A DNA stretch of 64,000 nucleotides from Pseudoalteromonas sp. XMcav2-N (GTDB lineage: Bacteria; Pseudomonadota; Gammaproteobacteria; Enterobacterales; Alteromonadaceae): positions 248,001-312,000 of the forward strand of contig NZ_JAMXSF010000004.1 of assembly GCF_024124545.1 (NCBI RefSeq). The letters are read 5' to 3'. Every line of letters begins with the position of its first letter. Position 1 is the stretch's first letter. Below the pieces are notes generated by a model. That model did no database searches. It was given only the letters and a program-made list of their open reading frames with translations, and was not told the origin of the DNA. The position numbers were made by a program, and so were the translations under genes. Below, in pieces: positions 47,655 through 56,767 of this stretch.

Positions 47655-47681
47655 TTAAGTTATTGCAAAACTGGCCGATAA
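47655..47681 (+). promoter_or_regulatory. Sigma-28 (FliA) type promoter of pomAB
   Basis: TTAAGTTA, 11 bases, then GCCGATAA. The -10 element matches the sigma-28 consensus exactly, the spacing is right, and the -35 element differs from TAAAGTTT at only a few positions. The pomA start is 58 bp downstream. Control of a stator operon by the flagellar sigma factor fits the usual class 3 pattern. Confidence 0.78.
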
Positions 47682-47738
47682 CTCTGTCGATAATAATAAC
47701 TGCGTGATAGATAACGGGTAATTTCCTTTGGAGGGTGT

Positions 47739-48506
47739 GTGGATTTAGCAACCGTGATTGGGATCTTAGGGGCCATAGGCTTGATTGTGATGTCCATGGT
47801 ACTTAGTAGTGATGGCCAGATTGCCATGTTTTACAACACTCCATCAGTGGTTATTGTGTTTGGTGGCTCGATATTTATCGTGCTTTCCAACTTTACCATG
47901 AGCCAGTTTTTTGGCATAGGTAAGGTGGCCGGTAAGGCCTTTATGTTCAAGCTTGAAACACCTGAAGAGTTAATTGAAAAAGCAGTTGAGCTTGCTGATT
48001 CAGCGCGTAAAGGTGGATTTCTGGCGTTAGAAGAAGCGGAGATCCCCAATTCATTTATGCGTAAGGGCGTTGATATGCTGGTGGATGGCCATGATGCCGA
48101 TGTTGTCAGGGCGACGTTACAAAAAGACATTGCACTGACCTCTACTCGTCACGAGATGGGTGCCGGGTTGTTTAAGTCCCTGGCGGATATCGCCCCTGCA
48201 ATGGGTATGATTGGGACCCTGATTGGTCTGGTAGCGATGTTATCGAACATGGATGATCCTAAGGCAATCGGGCCTGCTATGGCCGTTGCACTATTGACCA
48301 CTTTATACGGTGCGTTTCTGGCGAACGTAGTCGCCATTCCTATTCAGGTAAAACTGGAACTGCGTAAAGACGAGGAAGAGCGTAATCAGCGATTGATTCT
48401 GGATGCTATTTTGGGCATACAGGACGGCCAAAACCCGAAAGTGATAGAAGGTATTCTGAAAAACTATCTGCCTGAATCTAAACGAGGTGGCGAGGCCGAG
48501 GAGTAG
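47739..48506 (+). CDS. pomA: Sodium-type flagellar motor stator protein PomA
   Basis: PomA forms, with PomB, the ion-conducting stator of the flagellar motor. The 255-residue protein has four membrane segments and a large cytoplasmic loop with ALEEAEIPNSFMRKG; the late LADIAPAMGMIGTLIGLVAM includes the conserved proline next to the channel. It starts with GTG after TTTGGAGGG. Sodium rather than proton coupling follows from similarity to PomA and from the marine, Na+-NQR context. Confidence 0.94.
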   Translation: MDLATVIGILGAIGLIVMSMVLSSDGQIAMFYNTPSVVIVFGGSIFIVLSNFTMSQFFGIGKVAGKAFMFKLETPEELIEKAVELADSARKGGFLALEEAEIPNSFMRKGVDMLVDGHDADVVRATLQKDIALTSTRHEMGAGLFKSLADIAPAMGMIGTLIGLVAMLSNMDDPKAIGPAMAVALLTTLYGAFLANVVAIPIQVKLELRKDEEERNQRLILDAILGIQDGQNPKVIEGILKNYLPESKRGGEAEE

Positions 48507-48508
48507 TT

Positions 48509-49441
48509 ATGTCAGACGAGAACGAATGCAAATGTCCCCCCCCGGGCTTACCTGCCTGGATGGGGACCTTTGCCGATCTTATGTCACTATTGATGTGCTT
48601 TTTCGTACTACTGCTGGCGTTTTCAGAAATGGATGTGCTGAAATTTAAGCAAATAGCAGGCTCGATGAAATTTGCATTTGGTGTGCAAAACAAGATTGAA
48701 GTAAAAGACATCCCCAAGGGCACCAGTGTGATTGCGATGGAGTTCACACCAGGTAAACCGGAGCCCACCCCCATTGAAACGATTCAGCAGCAAACCGTTG
48801 AAATGACCCAGCAAATGCTAGAATTTCAAGCGGGTGACGAAAGTTCAGCGGGCGGCCGACAAGAACAAAGGGGTAACAAGCGTGGTGGTGAATCTTCCAG
48901 TACAGCCCAAGAGCAGTCCATGACTCAGGCAATTGCCGCCGCGGAGCAAGAGCAAGTAAATGAATTGGTGAAAAAAATTGCGCAGCAACTCGAAAAGCAA
49001 ATCATGGATGGTGCAATTGAACTGGAATCACTTGGTCAACAGATCATCATACGTATTCAGGAGAACGGCTCGTTCCCATCGGGTAGTGCATTCTTGCAAC
49101 CAAAATTTAAACCTGTGATCCAGGATATTGCCCAATTGTTGAAAGATGTTCCTGGCGAAATAACCGTGTCCGGGCATACGGACGACTTTCAGTTTTCCAA
49201 TGAACTCTACAGCAATAACTGGGATCTTTCCGCGACGAGAGCTGTTGCGGTAGCAACTGAAATGCAAACAGTTCCTGGGTTTGATAAAAACCGCATGGTG
49301 GTAGTTGGGCATGCCGACACCCGGCCTCTCGTGCCAAATGAAACAGACGTAGACAGGCGACGTAACCGTCGTGTAGAAATATCGATTATGCAAGGTAAAG
49401 CCAAAGAATCAGACCCTATAAATGTGCGAGAAAATAACTAG
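48509..49441 (+). CDS. pomB: Sodium-type flagellar motor stator protein PomB
   Basis: PomB has one membrane helix with the ion-carrying aspartate in WMGTFADLMSLLMCFF near residue 23, a linker with a plug region, and a C-terminal OmpA-like peptidoglycan-binding domain (ITVSGHTDDFQF, NWDLSATRAVAV, RRRNRRVEI). The linker has an unusual Gln/Gly/Ser-rich stretch around residues 105-145. It starts 2 bp after pomA. Confidence 0.95.
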   Translation: MSDENECKCPPPGLPAWMGTFADLMSLLMCFFVLLLAFSEMDVLKFKQIAGSMKFAFGVQNKIEVKDIPKGTSVIAMEFTPGKPEPTPIETIQQQTVEMTQQMLEFQAGDESSAGGRQEQRGNKRGGESSSTAQEQSMTQAIAAAEQEQVNELVKKIAQQLEKQIMDGAIELESLGQQIIIRIQENGSFPSGSAFLQPKFKPVIQDIAQLLKDVPGEITVSGHTDDFQFSNELYSNNWDLSATRAVAVATEMQTVPGFDKNRMVVVGHADTRPLVPNETDVDRRRNRRVEISIMQGKAKESDPINVRENN

Positions 49442-49515
49442 AGGTATTGCGTGGTACCGATTCTTGGGCTAGTCTAACCGACGATCTAATCAGTTCATTT
49501 AAAAAGGAGAGCGTA

Positions 49516-49590
49516 ATGTTGCAAGATAAATTCGTTTATATGCCAGGAGGTAACGGTGGTGGGGCTGATGAAGATGAAAAGCCGAAGTAG
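49516..49590 (+). CDS. Micro-gene encoding a 24-residue glycine-rich acidic peptide
   Basis: AAAAAGGAGA lies 5-6 bases before an ATG opening a 24-codon frame that ends TAG. The peptide starts MLQDKFVYMPGGNGGG and ends with the acidic and basic ADEDEKPK. The ribosome site is among the best in the window, which argues for translation. No signal peptide or membrane segment is seen. It is 74 bp after pomB and 24 bp before a membrane protein gene that itself lacks a ribosome site, so translation of the two may be linked. Possible roles are a leader peptide, a signal peptide or a modified peptide precursor; none is shown. Confidence 0.55.
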   Translation: MLQDKFVYMPGGNGGGADEDEKPK

Positions 49591-49614
49591 TTAACAAGCT
49601 AACAGTGTAAAATT

Positions 49615-50130
49615 ATGTCAGACTCATTTATAAACAGTTTAGGTGTTAATGCGATACTGCATAATATCATTGATACCCAAACTGCGTTGGTGAGTCTGGC
49701 CGTTGTTATCTTCTACATTCTGAAAGATGAATATGCGCTTCGCTATGCGCTGTTGTGCTGGGTCTTTTATGTCATAGGTTATTTCACCTCTGAGCCAATC
49801 CGCAGTATCGATGATGAAAAAATTTATCGATATATCTTTTGGGCTTTGAATGACATTGTCTTTATTGCAATCGTGGCTTACTGGGCACTGAAAGACAGAA
49901 TGTACATGTGGCAAAGCATAGCTTGCCAACTTATTGTTATTCCAGCACCTATCTTACAGTTGTTCAGGTTGGTAGACAGACAACTCATGGACCTGAGTTA
50001 CTCCGGATATCTTTACAAGACCATATTGCCTTTGGTCAATTACGCCACGGTATTCTTATGCTTTGTGCCGCTTATCTATGTGTTAGGTAAAAACAGAAAA
50101 ACCAACAAAGTCACCGAAGAAACCAGCTAA
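49615..50130 (+). CDS. Membrane protein of unknown function downstream of the micro-gene
   Basis: I do not recognise the 171-residue protein. Five hydrophobic segments can be drawn: about residues 22-37, 42-58, 73-92, 98-116 and 135-155, with a basic C-terminal tail (GKNRKTNKVTEETS). The loop after segment 2 holds SEPIRSIDDEKIYRY. There is no clear Shine-Dalgarno sequence; the strong site of the preceding micro-gene may feed it. No enzymatic motif is seen. Confidence 0.72.
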   Translation: MSDSFINSLGVNAILHNIIDTQTALVSLAVVIFYILKDEYALRYALLCWVFYVIGYFTSEPIRSIDDEKIYRYIFWALNDIVFIAIVAYWALKDRMYMWQSIACQLIVIPAPILQLFRLVDRQLMDLSYSGYLYKTILPLVNYATVFLCFVPLIYVLGKNRKTNKVTEETS

Positions 50131-50235
50131 CCCTGAGCTCGTCAGGCCCCTTGTGTGTTGTATAGCACTCCACAGTTCATATTGATACTTGATGCGCCTT
50201 TGAATATAACTGGGCCTCAACTGATTTCATTTCTG

Positions 50236-50304
50236 ATACCAATTTGCTCAATTACAAACCTGCGATAAGGCATAAGAAGTTTAGCGATAACGTTACTCAT
50301 AGTT
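50236..50304 (-). repeat. Diverged, truncated relative of the interspersed repeat (copy D)
   Basis: It begins ATACCAATTTGCTCAATTA like the tips of copies A-C but then diverges. On the minus strand it encodes a frame from an ATG at 50300 (MSNVIAKLLMPYRRFVIEQI, then GI) that resembles the C-terminal part of the frame in copies A and C (ending IKQIGI). It stops exactly where copy C begins, in head-to-head orientation, so copy C may have inserted into it. Confidence 0.65.
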
Positions 50305-50466
50305 ATACCAATTTCACTTAATACCTGTTCTATTTGAAGGAGCAAATATGACGCTAACGGCGTTAAAAATTTCTCATTTAGAACAACTAAATAGCAAAAT
50401 TTTTGCCTTGTTATCGACCCCATTTTCTCGCCTCAAAATAGAACACTTAATTAAGCAAATTGGTAT
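50305..50466 (+). repeat. Interspersed inverted-repeat element, copy C
   Basis: ATACCAATTTCACTTAATAC at the left and the complement of ATACCAATTTGCTTAATTAA at the right form the terminal inverted repeats. TTA flanks both ends if the element is read as TACC...GGTA. GAAGGAGCAAAT precedes an ATG at 50348, opening a frame that begins MTLTALKISHLEQLNSK, passes FSRLKIEHLIKQIGI and runs past the element to 50530. Orientation is opposite to copies A and B. Confidence 0.9.
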
Positions 50467-50515
50467 TACACGTTTGCTGATGCATCTAATCTCAGACATG
50501 CCAGACAATAACGTC

Positions 50516-50542
50516 AGAGCCTGTCCCTAAAGTACAGGCTCT
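50516..50542 (+). terminator. Hairpin with T-rich tail after copy C
   Basis: AGAGCCTG and CAGGCTCT form an 8-bp stem, followed by AAATAGTTGTTTTTATT. It can end transcription from the membrane protein gene at 49615 and contains the stop codon of the frame that begins in copy C. Confidence 0.6.
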
Positions 50543-50578
50543 AAATAGTTGTTTTTATTAAAGATAGCGATCAACACA

Positions 50579-51463
50579 CTATTTGATGTCGATCTGAGTG
50601 ATGCTTAGTTCGGCATCATCGTTGTCTATTGCGAGTGTGCCGGAGACCTTTACGGCTGTTTTGTTACCCGAACTATCAGGCAACGCCACGCTGGTTGTAC
50701 CAAACTGGCATGACTCTAGTTTATCCGTGGTTGTGAGTGCCACGCTTAAGCAGTGTGTCGTTGCATTATCTCCGGTTCCCTGAGTCTCACAGAAGCTGGG
50801 GTTTAACGTAGCCAGCTGGCTTTGTGCAACCTGTGAGAGTGAATAAGACAGGGCAAATCCATCTTGGGTGCAGTTCATTGTTACCGGGTTCTGGTTGCTT
50901 TCTGGCGTGCCTAACGTAAAGCGGTTTTCATCTTTATCACGGTACCAGATAGTGATGTCGCTAGCGGGGGAAGTTAATGTGGTCTGTGCAGGAGAACCCT
51001 GACTGCGCCAGTCATCAAGAGACTCCAATTCCGGTAAAGCACCAGTAAATGTAATGGCAGGGCTGTAATAATATAATTCGCCCTGATTTACTGAGCCACT
51101 ATCTTCTCCTATCCATGTCTGGGCACCGCTTGAGCCAAAAATGTCGGCTGCCAACAAACACAGTGTTTCATCTGAACTGAGTTGGTGAGAAGCATTTAAT
51201 GAAAACTTGTCTGCATACATGAGTAGCTGCGGCTTTGACTGCAACCGTGCTCCTTCAATTTGCCAGAAAACTGCGGTGCGCTCAAATTCGTTGAGCGAGC
51301 GTTGCGCGCTAAAATCGTTGCCGCAACTTTGTACGGCGGAATTTGTATCCGACGATCCATTGTCACTTGACGAATTTGGATCCGCTTTTAACGGCTCACT
51401 GTTTTCTCCGCCACAGGCAATAAGCAAAACGGTTGGAAGAATGAGGGGGATGAGGTGTTTCAT
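50579..51463 (-). CDS. Lipoprotein of unknown function
   Basis: The 294-residue protein has a lipobox (LLIAC), then a low-complexity Ser/Asn/Asp linker (SSSDNGSSDTNSAVQ). The mature part has several cysteines (VQSCGNDF, LCLLAAD, MNCTQDG, FCETQ, HCLSV, ESCQF), probably in disulfides, and many beta strands. GAAGGA precedes the ATG at 51463; the frame is open 25 codons further, but that would precede a normal signal peptide. I recognise no family. Confidence 0.75.
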   Translation of the reverse strand: MKHLIPLILPTVLLIACGGENSEPLKADPNSSSDNGSSDTNSAVQSCGNDFSAQRSLNEFERTAVFWQIEGARLQSKPQLLMYADKFSLNASHQLSSDETLCLLAADIFGSSGAQTWIGEDSGSVNQGELYYYSPAITFTGALPELESLDDWRSQGSPAQTTLTSPASDITIWYRDKDENRFTLGTPESNQNPVTMNCTQDGFALSYSLSQVAQSQLATLNPSFCETQGTGDNATTHCLSVALTTTDKLESCQFGTTSVALPDSSGNKTAVKVSGTLAIDNDDAELSITQIDIK

Positions 51464-51554
51464 GCGGTCCTTCTTAACTACGGCTGGGAATATCTTAGTA
51501 CGGACATTATATCGCCAGCCACAGTTAAATCGAGGCAAAAAGTGTGGTTATTTG

Positions 51555-52775
51555 TTAAAGCGCCGGGATCACACCCAGCATTTGCAGACATTGTGCAGAA
51601 ATGATCAGCACACCACATAAACCCGCACAAATCAGTCCAACATTGCCACCAACTACCTGATAGCCGCCAGCTGGCTGGTTGTAGCCTTCGGTCTGATGCG
51701 TTTTACGCTGTTGCCACACCATAGTAACGGGAAGGAAAATAGCGAGCACAACGAGTGCGATAGCGGCATAGCCCAGTGCCATGATAAATCCCTGCGGGTA
51801 AAACAGTGCAAAGCCAAGAGGAGGCAAAAAGGTAATCAATGCAGTGATCACTCGCTCAGACACGGTATTGCGTTTTTTAAAGGCGTCTGCAAAAAAATCG
51901 AACAGACCCAGGCTGACACCCAGAAATGAGGTTGCCAGCGCCAGATCAGCAAACAGGGTGACAAACGTACTCACTTGCGGGCTATGGGCAATATTAGAAA
52001 TACTGGCAACGAACCCAGGCAAGCCTTCACTGTTGAGCAAGGCGCTCTGCGCCATTACGCCCTGACTGAGCAACTGCCAGCCGATATAAATCACCAAGGG
52101 CAATGAGGCCCCGACTATCATCACTTTTCTTAAAGTACGTATATCCAGCCCAACGTATTTAACGATGGACGGAATAGAGCCATGAAAACCAAATGACGTA
52201 AAGATAACGGGCAGTGCAGAGATGATCAGCCCTTGTTCTACCGGCATATCTAATAAGTGCTGTCCGCGCACATAGGGGGTCAGAACAAAAAACAAACTGG
52301 CCAAAACGACTATCTTGATTGCAAACAAAACACGATTGAGCTTATCAACTGTGCTGGTGCCCAGAGTGACGATTGTTGCAACAAGTACGGCCAGCAACAC
52401 TGAGCCTGCCTGAGGTGCTATCTCCATGTTGGTTAACGCTGAGAGCTTTTCTTGTAGCTGAGCGCCTCCACCCGCGATATAGGCCGCACATAATGCATAG
52501 AAAAGGAAGACCATGGAGAAATTAGCAATGTACTGACCTTTCTTGCCTAAAATACGCTTGGCCAAGGTGTTCAAGGTCGCTTCTTTACTGGCGTACTGAT
52601 GCAGTTCTAACATCAGTAATGCGGTATAAGTCATTAACATCCAGGTTGCCAGTATTAAGAGTAAAGCAGTGGTAAAGCCCAGCCCCGCTGAAGCGATAGG
52701 TAACGCCAGCATACCAGCTCCAATAGTGGTGCCGGCGACAATTAACATGCTGCCGATAGTTTTGTTCTTTTGCAC
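51555..52775 (-). CDS. Aromatic amino acid permease (TyrP/Mtr/TnaB family)
   Basis: The 406-residue protein has eleven or so helices and the start KTIGSMLIVAGTTIGAGMLA, the substrate loop of the HAAAP family. Other blocks are FYALCAAYIAGGGAQL, and SFGFHGSIPSIVKYVG in the middle. Members take up tyrosine or tryptophan with protons or sodium. The start is a GTG after AGGGG. TyrP fits best, but the substrate cannot be fixed by eye. It is upstream of the lipoprotein gene by 91 bp on the same strand. Confidence 0.88.
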   Translation of the reverse strand: MQKNKTIGSMLIVAGTTIGAGMLALPIASAGLGFTTALLLILATWMLMTYTALLMLELHQYASKEATLNTLAKRILGKKGQYIANFSMVFLFYALCAAYIAGGGAQLQEKLSALTNMEIAPQAGSVLLAVLVATIVTLGTSTVDKLNRVLFAIKIVVLASLFFVLTPYVRGQHLLDMPVEQGLIISALPVIFTSFGFHGSIPSIVKYVGLDIRTLRKVMIVGASLPLVIYIGWQLLSQGVMAQSALLNSEGLPGFVASISNIAHSPQVSTFVTLFADLALATSFLGVSLGLFDFFADAFKKRNTVSERVITALITFLPPLGFALFYPQGFIMALGYAAIALVVLAIFLPVTMVWQQRKTHQTEGYNQPAGGYQVVGGNVGLICAGLCGVLIISAQCLQMLGVIPAL

Positions 52776-52912
52776 ACATAGCCCCTAACTTTGTGAGAGA
52801 AGCAGGCACCATATAACGGTTAACTAAAAAATGAAATAGTTTTGCTACAAATCAAGGTACAGGCTTGTAATTTGTGCATTACAACTGTGTTAAGGCTATT
52901 GAAATTACATAT

Positions 52913-52935
52913 AAAAAGCCGGCGAATGCCGGCTT
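52913..52935 (-). terminator. Intrinsic terminator after putA
   Basis: AAGCCGGC and GCCGGCTT pair around a 4-base loop; on the minus strand it ends in TTTTT, 28 bp after the putA stop. Confidence 0.92.
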
Positions 52936-52963
52936 AGGTTAGAGTCAGATTTAACGAATGCTA

Positions 52964-55900
52964 TTATTCGTCATCTTCTACCAGTGTCATCAGAGAGGTA
53001 TTACCACCCGATGCCGTGGTATCAATACTAATTGTTTTCTCCGTCACCAGACGGCTGATCAACGTATCGTAGTACTCTGCACTGATCACTGGCAAAATAG
53101 CGCCCTTACGCGCAGCCAGCTGCTGACTGAAGTAGCCCAGGCGTGATGAGCGTGCGGCAACCACTGCGCCCGACAGGTGAGGGTGCGCCAGAATCGCCTG
53201 CAACTGGTTTGGTTTAGCAACCTGGAATACCCCTTCGGCAACACCAGTCGCGATAAACTTATCGCGGAACGCCTGCGCCTCTTCATAGAATAATTCAGAT
53301 GCAACCGTAATTACCGTGTTACCGGCAGCCAGAGCTGTAATGACCGACAGCGCCCAGAAGTTAAACGAGGTACTCTTATCGGCATAACATACTACACAGC
53401 CGCGAGGCTCAAGGTGCAGGGTGTTAGATTCACCCGTTGGCCCAGGTAATACGATGTGTGAACGCATGCGTTTTTCCAGGCGGTTCAATTGGGCACGGGC
53501 ATCCGCCAGCGTCAGGGCTAAGTCATCAGCCAACTCGTCGATGATCTCAACCGTGGCTACCTTAGCCAGTAGCTGACGTACCGCAGAAACACGGTCATTT
53601 AGCGGCGTTGCACGCCAGATCTTCTCGTCGCGCAGCGAGTTCTGCATCAGAGCTTCAACCTGCTCAACGGCACCCGGGAAGTGGTGTGTTTCCAGCTCAT
53701 CTGGTGTCAGATTGGTCATCTGCACGTTATCCGGAGACGCTTTTTCTTTAACCAGGCGCAACAGGTAGTTTGGACCACCCGCTTTAGGACCAGTACCAGA
53801 CAGGCCACGACCGCCAAACGGCTGAACACCAACGATGGCACCAATCATGTTACGGTTAACGTAGACATTACCCGCACGAGACATTTTAGCCAGGTACTCG
53901 CAACGCGCTTCGATACGTGAGTGAACACCCATGGTCAGGCCGTACCCTGTGCCATTGATCTGGTCTATCACCTTGTCGAGATCTTCGCCTCTGAAGCGGA
54001 TAATATGGACGACCGGACCAAAGACTTCACGTTTAAGTACTGACAGGTCAGAGATTTCATACAAGCGTGGTGCAAAGAAGTAAGCACCATTCTCGCTGTT
54101 GTCCGGGATCTTGGCTTCGAACAATAGCTTGCCATTGCTCTTCATAAAATCAACGTGCTTGGTTAGCGCATTCAATGCTTTTTCGTCGATAACCGGGCCT
54201 ACGTCTGTAGACAACATGGCTGGATCACCAACGTGCAGTTCTTGCAGTGCACCCTGAAGCATTTTGATAATGCCATCAGCCACATCTTCTTGCAGGAACA
54301 ATACACGTAGTGCAGAACAGCGCTGACCTGCACTTTGGAAGCCTGATGAAATCACATCATCCACAACCTGCTCAGGCAGTGCTGTTGAGTCAACTACCAT
54401 ACAGTTCTGGCCACCCGTTTCAGCGATCAGAGGTACCTGGATGTCGTTGCGTTCAGCCAGGATCTGTGAAATCAGGGTGCCGGTTTCAGTAGAGCCGGTA
54501 AACATCACGGCCTGAATACGCTCATCCGGTACAATGTGTTTACCCACTTCGCTACCACGGGCAATAACTGGCTGAACAACGTGCTCAGGCAAGCCGACGG
54601 TGCGCATCAACTCGATACAACGCAAAGCAATCATACTGGTTTGCTCAGCAGGTTTTGCAATAACTGTATTACCAGTCACAATAGCAGCGGCAACCTGACC
54701 AAGGAAGATAGCCAGCGGGAAGTTCCATGGGCTGATACATAAAATCACGCCACGGGCTTCAAAGCGCTCGTCTTTAGCCAGCTCTTCGGCACGGGCAGCA
54801 TAGTAGCGACAGAAGTCGACGGCTTCACGGACTTCATCGATGCCATCCTGGGTGATCTTACCGGCTTCTTTAATACAAATTGCAACCAGCTCATCGTGAT
54901 GACGCTCAAGAATATCGCCAACGCGGCGCAGCAGATCCGCACGCTCTTTTACTGGTGTTTGTGACCAGTCGGCAAAAGCGTTTTCGGCATTACTTAGAAT
55001 GCTTTGCATATACGCATCGTCGTGTACAGGCACATGACCGACAATTTCTTTATGATTGGCCGGGTTACGCACCGCCATACGACCTTCTGGCACATCACTT
55101 TCTTCGATAAGATGTTCATTGAACCAGTTGTCCAGACTCTCTTTGAACGGCGTCAGTATGTTGATATCAGTCAGGTCCATACCTTTTGAGTTAGGGCGCT
55201 CAGCACCATATAGCTCGATAGGCAGGCTGATCTGCTTGTTGTATTTGTTGCGCAGGCCTTGCAGGGTTTCAACCGGATCTGGCAGCAACGACTCTACCGG
55301 CTTAGTGGTGTCGACAATGGCGTTTACAAACGATGAGTTAGCGCCGTTTTCCAGTAGACGACGTACCAGATAAGCTAGCAAGTCTTCATGGTGGCCAACC
55401 GGTGCGTAAACACGGCACTGAATGCCTTCGCTTTCAACGATTTGATCAAATAGTGATTCACCCATACCATGCAGGCGCTGGAATTCGAATCCAGTATTGT
55501 CGCCTTTCGCAACTTCAAGGATGGTTGCGGCTGTGTAGGCGTTGTGTGTTGCAAACTGCGGGAACAGCACATCACGTGCTTCCAGTAGCTTGATAGCACA
55601 GGCTTTATAAGACACATCGGTGGTTGCTTTACGGGTAAATACCGGGAAGTGGTCTAAACCATCTTGCTGCGTGGTTTTAATTTCAGTATCCCAGTAGGCA
55701 CCTTTTACCAGGCGGACCATCAGCTTGCGGCCAACGCGTCGTGCCAGATCAGCAACCCATTCAACAACGAAAATGGCACGTTTTTGATAGGCTTGTACCG
55801 CCAGGCCGAAACCATTCCAGCCATCCAGCTCCGGAGCTGAGAAGACGGCTTCAATTACGTCTAAAGAAATGTCCAGTCGATCCGCTTCTTCAGCATCGAC

Positions 55901-56767
55901 GGTAAAGCCGATGTCGTATTGCTTGGCCGCCAAAGCCAGTTCTTTCAGCTTTGGCACCAGCTCGTCCATTACACGGTCGCTGTGAGAAAATTCATAACGC
56001 GGGTGGATAGCAGAAAGCTTAACAGAAATGCCCGGGCTCTTGACTGGACCACGACCCGCCGCAGCTTTACCAATGGCATGGATCGCATTCATGTAGCTCT
56101 GGTAGTAACGTTCAGCGTCGGCCATTGTACGTGCGCCTTCGCCCAGCATATCGTACGAGTATACATAGCCTTTTTGTTCTTTTTCTGCGGCGCGGGTAAT
56201 GGCGTCCTGAATGGTCTCACCCATTACGAACTGCTTGCCCATGATCTTCATAGCAAAGTTGACAGACTTACGGATCACCGGCTCACCGAGGCGGCCAATG
56301 GTACGTTTTAGAACACCAAACTGCTCTTCCTGATTTTTATCGCTGTAGTTCACCATTTTACCGGTAACCAGCAGGCCCCAGCTAGATGCGTTGACGAACA
56401 GAGAATCACTGCTACCTAAATGCGAGCTCCAGTCACCTTTGGCCAGTTTGTCACGGATAAGTTGATCCTGAGTTTCTTTATCTGGCACGCGAAGCAGTGC
56501 TTCTGCCAAGCACATCAATACCACGCCTTCTTCTGACGACAGAGAGAATTCGTTTAGCAGTGCGTCTACACCATTCTGGCCATCCTGATCGCGACGAATA
56601 TTCAAAACCATCTGACGGGCTCTTTCCCAGGCGCGGCTACGTGCCGTTACGCCGACTTCGGCCAGCGGCAGAATATGGTCGATAACTTCGTTTTCATCGA
56701 TGCGGTAAAAATCGCGGATCTTCTGTCTGATAGGACAGGTGGTTGTCAAATCGCCGTTATAAAGCAT
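52964..56767 (-). CDS. putA: Bifunctional proline dehydrogenase / L-glutamate gamma-semialdehyde dehydrogenase
   Basis: PutA oxidises proline to glutamate in two steps. The 1267-residue protein has the FAD-dependent proline dehydrogenase barrel (ISVKLSAIHPRYE, FTVDAEEADRLDIS, VRLVKGAYWDTEI), the aldehyde dehydrogenase domain (ISPWNFPLAIFLGQ, VMFTGSTETG, catalytic cysteine in SAGQRCSALRVLFL, FGGRGLSGTGPKAGG) and a C-terminal ALDH-like extension. The N-terminal ribbon-helix-helix DNA-binding domain of E. coli PutA is missing: it starts MLYNGDLTTTCPIRQKIRDF. So it should not repress its own gene; the divergent Lrp-type gene is the likely regulator. Confidence 0.97.
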   Translation of the reverse strand: MLYNGDLTTTCPIRQKIRDFYRIDENEVIDHILPLAEVGVTARSRAWERARQMVLNIRRDQDGQNGVDALLNEFSLSSEEGVVLMCLAEALLRVPDKETQDQLIRDKLAKGDWSSHLGSSDSLFVNASSWGLLVTGKMVNYSDKNQEEQFGVLKRTIGRLGEPVIRKSVNFAMKIMGKQFVMGETIQDAITRAAEKEQKGYVYSYDMLGEGARTMADAERYYQSYMNAIHAIGKAAAGRGPVKSPGISVKLSAIHPRYEFSHSDRVMDELVPKLKELALAAKQYDIGFTVDAEEADRLDISLDVIEAVFSAPELDGWNGFGLAVQAYQKRAIFVVEWVADLARRVGRKLMVRLVKGAYWDTEIKTTQQDGLDHFPVFTRKATTDVSYKACAIKLLEARDVLFPQFATHNAYTAATILEVAKGDNTGFEFQRLHGMGESLFDQIVESEGIQCRVYAPVGHHEDLLAYLVRRLLENGANSSFVNAIVDTTKPVESLLPDPVETLQGLRNKYNKQISLPIELYGAERPNSKGMDLTDINILTPFKESLDNWFNEHLIEESDVPEGRMAVRNPANHKEIVGHVPVHDDAYMQSILSNAENAFADWSQTPVKERADLLRRVGDILERHHDELVAICIKEAGKITQDGIDEVREAVDFCRYYAARAEELAKDERFEARGVILCISPWNFPLAIFLGQVAAAIVTGNTVIAKPAEQTSMIALRCIELMRTVGLPEHVVQPVIARGSEVGKHIVPDERIQAVMFTGSTETGTLISQILAERNDIQVPLIAETGGQNCMVVDSTALPEQVVDDVISSGFQSAGQRCSALRVLFLQEDVADGIIKMLQGALQELHVGDPAMLSTDVGPVIDEKALNALTKHVDFMKSNGKLLFEAKIPDNSENGAYFFAPRLYEISDLSVLKREVFGPVVHIIRFRGEDLDKVIDQINGTGYGLTMGVHSRIEARCEYLAKMSRAGNVYVNRNMIGAIVGVQPFGGRGLSGTGPKAGGPNYLLRLVKEKASPDNVQMTNLTPDELETHHFPGAVEQVEALMQNSLRDEKIWRATPLNDRVSAVRQLLAKVATVEIIDELADDLALTLADARAQLNRLEKRMRSHIVLPGPTGESNTLHLEPRGCVVCYADKSTSFNFWALSVITALAAGNTVITVASELFYEEAQAFRDKFIATGVAEGVFQVAKPNQLQAILAHPHLSGAVVAARSSRLGYFSQQLAARKGAILPVISAEYYDTLISRLVTEKTISIDTTASGGNTSLMTLVEDDE

